From positions 76,280,833 to 76,344,832 of the forward strand of contig CM067371.1 of assembly GCA_034401795.1 (NCBI GenBank): a stretch of 64,000 nucleotides of DNA, written 5' to 3'. Positions within the stretch are counted from its first letter, which is position 1. Each line of letters opens with the position of its first letter. Source of the DNA: Chaetoderma sp. LZ-2023a. Taxonomy: Eukaryota > Mollusca > Caudofoveata > Chaetodermatida > Chaetodermatidae. Both the position numbers and the translations under genes were made by a program. The notes beneath the pieces are model-generated. The model searched no databases, had not been told where the DNA came from, and worked only from the letters and a program-made list of their open reading frames with translations. Below, one piece after another: positions 61,460 through 64,000 of the stretch.

Positions 61460-62028
61460 CACAAGGTGTGAAACCTTTATGGAACATAGATGCTTTTTAG
61501 CCTGTGTTCTGCAAATCAATCTTATCTTATCTTCATCTGTGGGCACCATTGTCAGGAAGCTGATTGGTTGGTTCCAGGTTTGTTGTCAAAATCCGCTGAC
61601 ATCACGTTTCTGACTACAAACCAACCAATCAGCTTCCTGACAATGGTGCCCACAGATGAAGGTTTCACACCTTGTGTATATTATATATAGTAGGAGGGAT
61701 ATGTGGTAGAGGGATGGATGGACGAAAATTCAAAGGCCTGTGGAAGTGTGGTGACATTCGTCATTTGGAAATTGGTACAATTTGAAAACTGGTGACAAAC
61801 ACTAATAAACAAGTTAATGATCCTCATGGCAAGTTGTGAATGTGTACCTTCATCAGCTGTTGCAGCTGCTGCTATTGTCCTGGTAGGATTGACAGGGAGA
61901 CCTTGCCCAGGCGATAATGGCTGGGCTGTCAAGTCCGTCACATCATTTGCCTGCGCGCCTTCACACTTGGCGTGGAACGGGTTGTGAAATGGACTGCTTT
62001 GAACGGCCTTGCACATTGATTGAAACAT
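22149..62028 (-). CDS. SLC25A3: Mitochondrial phosphate carrier, whole gene span (six coding exons)
   Basis: Imports inorganic phosphate with protons (or in exchange for hydroxide) across the inner mitochondrial membrane for ATP synthesis. Coding exons in order: 62028-61848, 58235-57934, 42771-42590, 41577-41405, 37894-37784, 22309-22149. All introns are GT-AG and the phases (1,0,2,1,1) match. The sum is 1110 nt, giving 369 residues; human SLC25A3 is about 362. Three carrier repeats carry PLDLIKCR (92-99), PMEAIKVR (189-196) and PADTIVSK (290-297). Diagnostic segments include GKGWAPTFFGYSMQGLCKFG and RQIPYTMMKFACFERTVEA. The frame is intact. Introns total about 39 kb and host most of the repeats described here. 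Confidence 0.97.
22525..22883. repeat. MITE copy, ATGGACC-CCACTTTTAGCT family, beside DIRS 1
   Basis: Starts ATGGATGGCTCCACTTTTAGC and holds an inverted repeat (TATTTTGAAACTAATTCG and its complement, near 22648-22693), like the copies at 35589-35975 and 42107-42498. Its right part runs up to the left end of the DIRS element at 22884. Confidence 0.5.
22884..23235. repeat. Left end of DIRS 1: extension, ITR and internal complementary region
   Basis: 22884-22942 is the left extension running into the ITR. Its reverse complement is at about 23132-23190. 23190-23235 is the reverse complement of the right end at about 27880-27924. The order is that of the DIRS-1 model, where the internal region mirrors the junction of the two joined ends. 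Confidence 0.85.
23728..24501 (-). mobile_element. Tyrosine recombinase of DIRS 1
   Basis: A long reading stretch with AAFLLAASSARRRSEIHAL-like sequence (catalytic Arg region), GHQVQGARAHDVRGIAASTA (His-x-x-Arg box) and a C-terminal DYYMRDMSD with the likely catalytic Tyr. It would insert the circular DNA copy without target duplication. Compare 44827-45741 in copy 2. Confidence 0.8.
24554..25375 (-). mobile_element. RNase H-end and linker region of DIRS 1
   Basis: Contains IPGRLNILADALSR, the end of the RNase H part in DIRS elements. This is followed by a linker with ILRRIFEHWGKPNVGLFATR and YPPTILLPKVLVKIREEPC that precedes the recombinase. Overlapping frames cover the region. It is part of a broken element. 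Confidence 0.6.
25755..26715 (-). mobile_element. Gag-like region of DIRS 1
   Basis: Proline/glycine-rich N-terminal part, then ILPAARIQSIGLDPRFIELL and KGQLLAASREVRARCRIPRW, matching the gag-like protein of copy 2 at 48021-49640. The match to copy 2 and the position upstream of the recombinase give the assignment. Confidence 0.65.
27958..28166. repeat. Palindromic MITE, TTACCACTCTGATGTCA ends
   Basis: Perfect 17-bp inverted ends, TTACCACTCTGATGTCA at 27965-27981 and its complement at 28143-28159. An inner hairpin at about 28037-28093 has arms with TTGGTGGACAATGTTGCTGTC. It begins 34 bp from the right end of DIRS 1. Confidence 0.75.
28195..28585. repeat. Two adjacent hairpin MITE copies, CACTGGAATGACTGGC family
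   Basis: Two diverged palindromic copies, centred near 28265 and 28465, each with GGAATGACTGGCT and complementary GAGCCAGTCATTC-like arms. Their flanks (CTTGGTCTGCAAATGG) match the cleaner copy at 58541-58720. Confidence 0.6.
28750..29260 (+). repeat. Diverged fourth copy of the 904-bp tandem unit (partial)
   Basis: Matches the second half of the units in the array at 31718-34170, for example GTCCCAGCTACCAATCACAT and CTCTCAACTGAACAACCGGT. It differs more from the array units than they do from each other, and lies about 2.5 kb away from them. Confidence 0.75.
29617..30740 (+). repeat. GGCCAGGTGAGC-family repeat, long copy
   Basis: Starts with AACAAGAGGCCCAAGGGGCC and ends in GAATGGCCACGTGAGCTAAA. 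In between are repeated strings such as CTTGAACAAACTT and AAATCGGCCCAGTGGTTC. It is non-coding and lies in intron 5 of SLC25A3. Confidence 0.75.
30950..31620. repeat. Copy of the long-TIR element, with a hairpin MITE inside
   Basis: Shares GGATTAATTTTGATGTAATA and GAGGTATACATTAA with the right arm of the element at 36284-37466. The match is interrupted at about 31265-31503 by a hairpin MITE, a nested insertion. Confidence 0.55.
31265..31503. repeat. Hairpin MITE nested in another repeat
   Basis: Arms with GGAATGACTGGCTCTG and CGAGCCAGTCATTGCAG around a centre near 31383. Outer arms have AACCAAGAGATTAGTTTT and its complement. It belongs to the CACTGGAATGACTGGC family. Confidence 0.7.
31677..31710 (+). 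repeat. CCCA-type microsatellite
   Basis: A short run of CCCA repeats directly left of the 904-bp tandem array. Confidence 0.85.
31718..34170 (+). repeat. Tandem array of three units of about 904 bp (last partial)
   Basis: Units start with GATAACGCGAGATACATGTA at 31718, 32622 and 33525. The periods are 904 and 903 bp, and the third unit stops near 34170 (about 646 bp). The units are nearly identical, so the amplification is recent. No long open frame lies in the unit. It is in intron 5 of SLC25A3. Confidence 0.9.
34213..34395. mobile_element. piggyBac-like MITE with TTAA ends and hairpin
   Basis: TTAA at 34213-34216 and at 34392-34395 bound perfect 12-bp inverted ends, CCCTTTGAACCC and GGGTTCAAAGGG. 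Inside are TATTTTGAACCTAATTTGAC and a near-complementary arm. TTAA targets and CCCTTT ends are typical of piggyBac-type elements. It is non-coding. Confidence 0.8.
35145..35340. repeat. Hairpin MITE, TATTTTGAAATTAAT family
   Basis: Arms with TATTTTGAAATTAATATGAC, GGAAGCCATTGC and their complements meet near 35238. The outer ends are CCCTTTCAAC and GTGAAAGAGTTGA, a worn form of the TTAACCCTTTGAA ends. Confidence 0.65.
35589..35975. repeat. 387-bp MITE, ATGGACC family, copy A
   Basis: Begins ATGGACCGTTCTAGTTTTAG and ends AACTGGAAAGGTTCAT, roughly complementary ends. It contains a central hairpin (GACTGGACGCTGTTGC and complement near 35740). The whole matches 42107-42498. Confidence 0.75.
36284..37466. 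mobile_element. Long-TIR non-autonomous element, about 1.18 kb
   Basis: Ends TACCATTTTTATTCGAG and CTCGAATAAAAATGGTA are exact complements. The inverted arms extend about 350 bp inward, for example TTATTACATCAAAATCAACG on the left and TTGATGTAATAAATGATC on the right. The arms are diverged and there is no open frame. A second, partial copy is at 30950-31620. Confidence 0.75.
37555..37660. repeat. Hairpin MITE remnant, TATTTTGAA family
   Basis: TATTTTGAAAATAATTTGAC faces AATTAATTCCAAAATATT around a centre near 37605. It is a worn copy of the hairpin family seen at 34213 and 42107. Confidence 0.55.
37784..37894 (-). CDS. SLC25A3: SLC25A3 coding exon 5
   Basis: Encodes residues 280-317: (A)GIFCAIVSHPADTIVSKLNQ, then DKGSNFLDVAKKLGLL(G). 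It holds the third carrier signature, P290-A-D292; the usual basic residue of the signature is replaced, as it also is in the human protein (PADSVV). Bounded by TTTACAG and a GT donor (TTGG|GTACGT). Phases are 1 in and 1 out. Confidence 0.96.
38225..38345. repeat. Hairpin MITE fragment
   Basis: Carries TGTCCATTTGCAGACCAAGA and CACTGGAATGGCTGGCTC, the left arm of the CACTGGAATGACTGGC family. Only part of the right arm (AAATTTTCAACA) remains. Confidence 0.55.
38358..39115 (+). repeat. Non-autonomous repeat with about four 179-bp internal units
   Basis: ATGCTGCTTCC or its variant recurs near 38423, 38601, 38780 and 38961 (periods 178-181). Units carry AAGTTTGGTTCCAATTGGA and GCATTGCTGAGATATAAG. 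The element ends in CGCCGGAAAAGTATTACC, then a small hairpin-like TCACATGTGAGACAAAA. The design resembles the GGCCAGGTGAGC family but the sequence differs. Confidence 0.7.
39211..41040 (+). repeat. GGCCAGGTGAGC-family repeat, 1.83 kb, three internal units
   Basis: Starts AACAAGAGGCCCAAGGGGCC and ends CAGGCCAGGTGAGCTAAAA. Internal units of about 620-640 bp begin near 39345, 39984 and 40600, marked by CTTGAACA-type strings and CATCCAAGATGGCC. A doubled CCATTGCTTTACTATGGG string appears near 39750 and 40375. It fills about half of intron 4 of SLC25A3. Confidence 0.8.
41190..41335. repeat. Hairpin MITE, CACTGGAATGACTGGC family
   Basis: Inner arms ACTGGAATGCCTGGC and GAGCCAGTCGTTCCAGT, and outer arms with GTCCATTGGTAGACCAAG. 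It sits 70 bp downstream (3') of exon 4 of SLC25A3, in the intron. Confidence 0.65.
41405..41577 (-). CDS. SLC25A3: SLC25A3 coding exon 4
   Basis: Encodes residues 222-280: (G)FYKGLVPLWARQIPYTMMK, then FACFERTVEAIYKFVVPKPR and SDCSKGEQLIVTFAAGYI(G/A). The RQIPYTMMKFACFE segment is nearly invariant in phosphate carriers and separates SLC25A3 from other SLC25 carriers. Acceptor ATTCGCTGCAG and donor TTG|GTGAGT. Enters in phase 2 and leaves in phase 1. A 151-bp tandem repeat begins only about 28 bp upstream of this acceptor. Confidence 0.97.
41605..41975 (-). repeat. 151-bp tandem repeat beside the exon 4 acceptor
   Basis: GAAGTTTCAATGC starts units at 41605, 41756 and 41908 (periods 151 and 152; last unit partial). 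Units carry TTATCATTCGGAAACCAATT and CCAAGACCTAGTCCAACCAC. The array ends near a C-rich run at 41979. Confidence 0.85.
42107..42498. repeat. 392-bp MITE, ATGGACC family, copy B
   Basis: Ends ATGGACCGTTCCACTT and AAGTGGAAAGGTCCAT are complementary except for one position. The central hairpin has GCTGTTGCTGCC and GGCAGCAACAGC-like arms. It matches 35589-35975 along its length. It lies in intron 3 of SLC25A3, about 90 bp from exon 3. Confidence 0.8.
42590..42771 (-). CDS. SLC25A3: SLC25A3 coding exon 3
   Basis: Encodes residues 162-222: ENSYLWRTSLYLAASASAEF, then FADIALCPMEAIKVRIQTQP and GWSTTLREGFPRMLKDEGWG(G). It holds the second carrier signature, P189-M-E191-AIK. The AASASAEFFADIAL helix is typical of phosphate carriers. 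Acceptor TATTTTCAG, donor GGTGG|GTGAGT. Phase 0 in, phase 2 out. Confidence 0.97.
42886..43150 (+). repeat. Short GGCCAGGTGAGC-family copy
   Basis: Begins GAACAAGAAGTCAAAGGCCC and GCTCACCTAG, and ends GGCATAAGATCACTTAGCC, CAGGTTACC. It is a worn, internally short copy. Confidence 0.55.
43314..43515. repeat. MITE with TTAA-CCTTTGA ends
   Basis: Starts TTTAACCCTTTGAAACCTGA and ends TCAGGCTCAAAGGATTAA, close to complementary. The TTAA at both edges fits the piggyBac-like group seen at 34213-34395. Confidence 0.55.
43520..44110. other. Intron 2 sequence, nothing recognised
   Basis: No gene or repeat was identified here with confidence. Confidence 0.4.
44115..44470. repeat. Left end of DIRS 2: extension, ITR and internal complementary region
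   Basis: The left extension (TGCAGGAAATGTCAATTCCC at 44115) is mirrored near 44400-44419 by GGAAATTGACATTTCCTGCA. The following stretch (ATTCTCCTTCGATCAATAC) mirrors the right end at 51300-51322. Confidence 0.85.
44827..45741 (-). mobile_element. Tyrosine recombinase of DIRS 2
   Basis: Starts near ASVIPCLANRDSPEVARLYV and contains LKAVFLLAASSARRRSEIHA (catalytic Arg region) and CHKKSYGAASMDTISR, matching the recombinase of copy 1. It would catalyse integration of the circular DNA. Part of a broken element. Confidence 0.8.
45810..46977 (-). mobile_element. RNase H and linker of DIRS 2
   Basis: Seen are QLSVYTDASLEGCGACLGE (first catalytic Asp), LHINLLEMMAVELALEEFLP (catalytic Glu) and IPGRLNILADALSRRQRILP (last catalytic Asp region). 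The linker follows, with LLIAPYWPSRAWFTDLLDLL. These are typical of DIRS/Gypsy-related RNase H. Overlapping frames are present. Confidence 0.8.
47035..48109 (-). mobile_element. Reverse transcriptase of DIRS 2
   Basis: Signatures: LLKGAIKPANRNTPGFYSNM, VPKSTGGWRPILNLRPLNWF, MWCVSIDLKDAYFHIPINRS (motif A), VLPFGLSTAPRVFHK (motif B) and, nearby, ALHTYIDDWLLKADS (the YIDD box). This RT style is typical of DIRS elements. Confidence 0.88.
48021..49640 (-). mobile_element. Gag-like protein region of DIRS 2 (539-codon frame)
   Basis: A long open frame. It has an acidic Ser-rich start (SSSDGSSESEDDEAEEERLL), a Pro/Gly-rich middle, a central conserved part (RIQSVGLDPRFIDLLDAIYS, RQMVIDHMRPATAVRERLLG) and a basic Lys/Gly-rich tail (GGKGKGKGKASKGGQKG) that may bind nucleic acid. 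It lies upstream of the RT, where DIRS elements keep their gag-like gene. Confidence 0.75.
49641..51160 (-). other. 5' region of DIRS 2
   Basis: GC-rich sequence at 49641-50150 may hold the first part of the gag-like region. 50180-51160 is leader-like sequence matching copy 1 at about 26750-27760, including CACATGATGGCGGGGCTGGC. Confidence 0.55.
51323..52740. other. Intron 2 sequence, nothing recognised
   Basis: AT-rich intron DNA. GTAATAACCATCGTTTATTA near 51428 recalls the arm of the long-TIR family, but no full element was seen. Confidence 0.35.
52745..53105. repeat. Hairpin MITE, CACTGGAATGACTGGC family
   Basis: Arms ACTGGAATGACTGGCTCGGT and ACCGAGCTAGTCATTCTAGT meet near 52829. Outer arms have TTGCAGATCAAGAAGACAAT and AATTATCTCTTGGCCTG. 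A related stretch follows to about 53105, ending GTTGAGCATTAAATGGTTAA. Confidence 0.75.
53454..55487 (+). repeat. GGCCAGGTGAGC-family copy with an 880-bp insertion
   Basis: Starts AACAAGAGGCCCAAGGGGCC and ends CAGGCCAGGTGAGCTAAAAA. The family sequence is interrupted at about 53899-54780 by unrelated DNA. That insert starts TTAAAGGGAAACACCAGACC and ends TCACAGGAAACTTTAA, with TTAA at both edges. Confidence 0.75.
53899..54784. mobile_element. Possible TTAA-flanked non-autonomous insertion
   Basis: About 880 bp bounded by TTAA with weakly complementary ends. No coding capacity. piggyBac-like by the TTAA alone. The family sequence on the two sides is not contiguous, so a deletion also occurred or this is not a simple insertion. 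Confidence 0.4.
55490..56390. other. Intron 2 sequence with AT microsatellite
   Basis: Contains a short (AT)n run at about 55650-55673. Otherwise nothing recognisable. Confidence 0.4.
56390..56875 (+). repeat. Worn GGCCAGGTGAGC-family fragment
   Basis: Contains AAGATGGCCACC strings and ends GGCATAAACTCAG, TTTTGGCCAGGCGAGCAAAAA near 56868. Strongly diverged. Confidence 0.5.
57021..57495. mobile_element. Fold-back element with 140-bp arms and a tandem repeat
   Basis: The left arm 57021-57161 (TAATAAGGAAAAATTAGTTA at its edge) is complementary to 57358-57495. The left side also holds two tandem 114-bp units (57091-57204, 57205-57318), so the second arm-like copy lies in the loop. There is no domain in the open frame that runs across it. 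Confidence 0.8.
57640..57785. repeat. Half copy of the hairpin MITE
   Basis: AGCCAGTCATTCCAGTGGTA, then AAAATAGTCTTCTATTGGTC and GAGGGTTAAA at the edge. The left arm is missing. It lies about 150 bp downstream of SLC25A3 exon 2. Confidence 0.6.
57934..58235 (-). CDS. SLC25A3: SLC25A3 coding exon 2
   Basis: Encodes residues 61-161: (G)YSCEFGSTKYFVLCGFGGI, LSCGITHTGIVPLDLIKCRI, QVNPSKYKNIGTGFRLTVAE, EGFRALGKGWAPTFFGYSMQ and GLCKFGLYEVFKVFYSGVIGE. It holds the first carrier signature, P92-L-D94-LIK97, the conserved CEFGS entry and the highly diagnostic GKGWAPTFFGYSMQGLCKFG. Bounded by TTTGCAG and GAG|GTTAGT. Enters in phase 1 and leaves in phase 0. In vertebrates this part is served by two alternative exons; only one version is seen here. 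Confidence 0.97.
58541..58720. repeat. Near-perfect hairpin MITE (best copy of the family)
   Basis: Starts TTAACCCTTTAACACGCC. The arms 58579-58641 and 58651-58716 are almost fully complementary over about 63 bp, including GTCCATTTACAGACCAAGA and TACCACTGGAATGACTGGCT, with a loop of only about 9 nt. It lies in intron 1 of SLC25A3. Confidence 0.85.
59129..59143 (+). repeat. G homopolymer run
   Basis: A run of about 15 G within a G-rich stretch ending near 59165. Confidence 0.85.
59200..59755. repeat. ATT/ATC/AAC trinucleotide repeat block
   Basis: About 550 bp of interrupted ATT, ATC and ACA triplets. Two half-length sections (about 59275-59400 and 59455-59530) resemble each other, including TTATTTACATGTATTATTAT. 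Long reading frames across it are products of the low complexity. Confidence 0.85.
59756..61319. other. Intron 1 sequence, nothing recognised
   Basis: Contains a G run of about 17 at 60378-60394. No gene signal. Confidence 0.4.
61327..61750. mobile_element. Fold-back element with AT core, next to SLC25A3 exon 1
   Basis: The outer arms 61327-61385 and 61683-61741 are complementary (CACAGGCCTTTGAATTTTCG and its complement). Inner arms with CACAAGGTGTGAAACCTT and GGAAGCTGATTGGTTGGTTC pair across a centre near 61590. About 70 bp of AT repeats lie near 61385-61455. GTGACAT at 61320-61326 and 61751-61757 may be a target duplication. Confidence 0.75.
61848..62028 (-). CDS. SLC25A3: SLC25A3 coding exon 1 (start codon)
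   Basis: Encodes residues 1-60 plus the first base of 61: MFQSMCKAVQSSPFHNPFHA, KCEGAQANDVTDLTAQPLSP, GQGLPVNPTRTIAAAATADE(G). Human SLC25A3 begins similarly (MFSS...NPFNTPH) and has an Ala-rich AAAAVEE at the same place before the exon junction. The N-terminus likely serves as the mitochondrial presequence. The ATG at 62026-62028 is chosen for this match and because an acceptor (CTTTACAG) ends at 62037, just 8 nt upstream. Donor GAAG|GTACAC. Confidence 0.93.
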
Positions 62029-62153
62029 TTTTACGCCTGTAAAGACAAGAGACGGAAACAATATTAAGGTCTTTCTCAAAAGAAATTTTGTTACCTGTGA
62101 TTTCACAGGGGTTTAGTGTAATTAGTCTTGTAACTAAGAAACAAGTATTTACC
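62029..62153 (-). other. SLC25A3: SLC25A3 5' UTR and short 5' intron (proposed)
   Basis: An acceptor CTTTACAG|GCG at 62036/62037 places an intron in the 5' UTR. The best upstream donor is CCAAGG|GTAAAT, with the first exon ending at 62153 and an intron of 116 nt. A second donor (CACAG|GTAACA near 62097) would make a very short intron. Only the acceptor is well supported. Confidence 0.5.
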
Positions 62154-62160
62154 CTTGGCG

Positions 62161-62262
62161 AAAATGGCGTTAGCTAATAAAAGGCTAAATCCAAGTTCAC
62201 GTGGATAGCGAGCCGGCTGAAGTACTGGCAATGCGGATTGGTTAAAATTATTTATGACGTCA
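62161..62262 (-). promoter_or_regulatory. SLC25A3: Probable SLC25A3 promoter
   Basis: Reading along the gene's strand there are: a perfect CRE TGACGTCA (62255-62262), CCAAT (62237-62241), an E-box CACGTG (62198-62203), a TTTTATTA stretch and a CGCCATTTT motif (62161-62169) like a YY1 site. Such sets are common at housekeeping mitochondrial genes. The start site itself was not determined. Confidence 0.5.
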
Positions 62263-62329
62263 CGGATTCTCGTTTCTATCGTTATCCACGCTCTGCCATT
62301 CGTCGAAGGACAAGTACACTTTAGTCTAC

Positions 62330-62448
62330 TAACAGAACACAGGCACCTTCAGCGTGGAGTCGTACTGGTATGCTACGCTCTATGTATGTATATACATATA
62401 CATAGGAGAGGGTACGACGTCACACTAAAAGTGCCTATGTAACAGAAC
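62330..62448. mobile_element. 101-bp MITE with 9-bp TSD upstream of SLC25A3
   Basis: TAACAGAAC at 62330-62338 and 62440-62448 flanks a 101-bp insert with imperfect inverted ends (ACAGGCACCTT and AAAAGTGCCTATG) and a palindromic TATGTATATACATATACATA centre. An 8-9 bp duplication fits hAT- or Mutator-type MITEs. The right arm carries GACGTCAC, a CRE-like site. Confidence 0.75.
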
Positions 62449-62449
62449 T

Positions 62450-62785
62450 GTACATAGCAAAAGCAAAAACTATTAATTTTGGTGTCGGTGCGGCTAACCA
62501 GTTTAGCATTACCCTGATAACCACTACATCATAGTTGAAGTTGAAGTATACATATTGATACAAGGCATCAATGGCAAATAGCGTGGCCGGAGATTATTAT
62601 AATTCAAGTTGTTTCAAATTCATTTTTATATATAATATACAATTTGCAGTAGCACAACAGGTTGCCACCCAAAGACAGTGACTATATCTAGACCTTGGAC
62701 CCCTATATAGAACAAAAAATAAATTACACATGCAAAAATTACATCGGCACTATATGATAGCGCTGCGCAGTCCAGAATGGCCAGT
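62450..62785. other. Intergenic, nothing recognised
   Basis: AT-rich sequence between the promoter-side MITE and the LINE at the right edge. Confidence 0.4.
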
Positions 62786-64000
62786 TTATTAGCTAACTTA
62801 AAAAATAAAGCATTTAAGAACAGTCAGGAAGGGACAGAAGAAGCAGTAGATGAAATCTGCAATATATTATTTGTTGCTGGACAAGCAAGCCTTAGGATTA
62901 AACACTAGGCAAAAATCTAAACACGTGAAACATAGATCGACATCGAAAAAGAAATGGTTCGATGCTGACTGGATCCATGCATCCTGATGTCCTAAAACTT
63001 TTCCATGAATCCTATGCCCAGCGACACTACAAGTGAAATAAGCCACTGTGACTGGGTAAACCATTTTACTGCCCTGCTTAATGACAAGGAAGTGACGTCG
63101 TCTAAAAAGAAACTTGTTGAACTTGAAAAATCTAATATCCCAACTCTAGATGAACTCAATGGCCCTCTTACTACTACTGAGATCCTTGCAGCAATTAAAC
63201 ATACCAAGACTGGTAAATGCAGCAGTGATGACCTGATCCTAAATGAAATGATAAAAGCTGGAAGTCAAGCACTGCTGTCACACCTAACCAAACCTTCTAA
63301 GATAGTATTTTACAATGGTAACTTCCCTTCACAGTGGAATGATGGTACACTGACACCAATTCATAAAAAGTAAGCCCAGTTGATTGCGATAGCTATAGAG
63401 GAATTTGTATTACTAGCTGCCTAGGTAAACTGTTTAACGGTATCCTAGCCAAGAGACTGATCAATTGCATCAATAAACACAACATACTTAGTACCAATCA
63501 GGCTGGTTTCAGACCCAATTTTAGAACATCTGATCATGCCCAGACATTAATTAGCCTCATCAATAAATATGTTCACTCTGAAAATAACAGATTGTACACC
63601 TGTTTTGTCGACTTTAGTAACGCTTTTGACAAAGTAAATCGTGATCTACTACTGTCTAGGATTATAGAAACCGGGATGGAGGAAAATTCTATGACTTAAT
63701 AAAATCCATGTACTCTAATACTAGGTACAGAGTTAAAACCAGTAGTGGTGTATCTGAATCTTTTCTAAGCAACACTGGTATAAAACAAGGTGATAATCTC
63801 AGTCCCATCCTGTTTGATTTATTTGTAGATGGTATTGGTGACACTTTTGATAAATTTTGTGAACCAGTAACACTAAGTACTGAATGCCTAAATCACCTAC
63901 TATATGCTGACGACCTCCTGTTGTTATCCTAAACTGCTGATGGGATGCAGCGATGTCTTGACAAGCTTCATGCATTCTGTGATAAGATGTCACTGAAGAT
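62786..64000 (+). mobile_element. LINE reverse transcriptase, decayed, running off the right edge
   Basis: Seen in order: a linker before the RT (EGTEEAVDEICNILFVAGQA), AIKHTKTGKCSSDDLILNEM, PSQWNDGTLTPIHKK, SYRGICITSCLGKLFNGILA, FVDFSNAFDKVNRDLLL (motif A), GIKQGDNLSPILFDLFVDGI (motif B) and HLLYADDLLLLS (motif C). There are frameshifts near 63372 and 63680 and a stop after LLLLS near 63930. The clade is not resolved (Jockey/CR1/RTE-like). The endonuclease was not seen, so it may be 5'-truncated. Confidence 0.85.

Overview
The window is intron-rich, repeat-rich animal DNA. One host gene is recognised with confidence: the mitochondrial phosphate carrier SLC25A3, on the minus strand. Its six coding exons lie between 62028 (start) and 22149 (stop). 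All splice phases agree, the spliced length is 1110 nt (369 residues plus stop), and the reading frame is uninterrupted. The mix of repeats (DIRS retrotransposons, L2-like and Jockey/CR1-like LINEs, palindromic TTAA MITEs, and a repeat family ending in GGCCAGGTGAGC) suggests a marine invertebrate, most likely a lophotrochozoan such as a bivalve. That placement is inference from repeat style and not from a marker gene.

Layout. 1-2000: nothing recognisable. About 2343-7254: a broken Ty3/Gypsy LTR retrotransposon on the plus strand. About 7640-13117: a decayed APE-type LINE on the plus strand. 13155-13220 and 16801-17024: two insertions of one SINE-like family, each with a perfect target-site duplication. 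Between them (about 13560-16200) are decayed genes of an unidentified selfish, possibly virus-like, element. 17400-21270: a patchwork of the GGCCAGGTGAGC repeat family, with an L2 LINE fragment inserted that keeps a 303-codon open frame.

22149-62036 is SLC25A3. Its two largest introns (about 15 kb each) each hold one DIRS element in the same orientation as the gene: 22884-27924 and 44115-51322. Both show the full DIRS terminal arrangement: inverted terminal repeats, unequal left and right extensions, and an internal complementary region that repeats the joined ends. Other intron contents are a three-unit tandem array of about 904 bp (31718-34170), a 151-bp tandem repeat directly beside the acceptor of coding exon 4, a 179-bp tandem array, several near-perfect hairpin MITEs, a long-TIR element (36284-37466), two fold-back elements (57021-57495, 61327-61750) and a block of trinucleotide repeats (59200-59755).

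The likely SLC25A3 promoter lies at about 62160-62262 (CRE, CCAAT, E-box and a CGCCATTTT motif). A 101-bp MITE with a 9-bp target duplication sits just upstream. The window ends inside another LINE (about 62790-64000).

No prokaryote-like operon, CRISPR array or RNA gene was found. The most unusual signals are the matched end/internal sequences that differ between the two DIRS copies, the families of hairpin MITEs inside transcribed introns, and a repeat family whose two ends carry a consensus splice donor.
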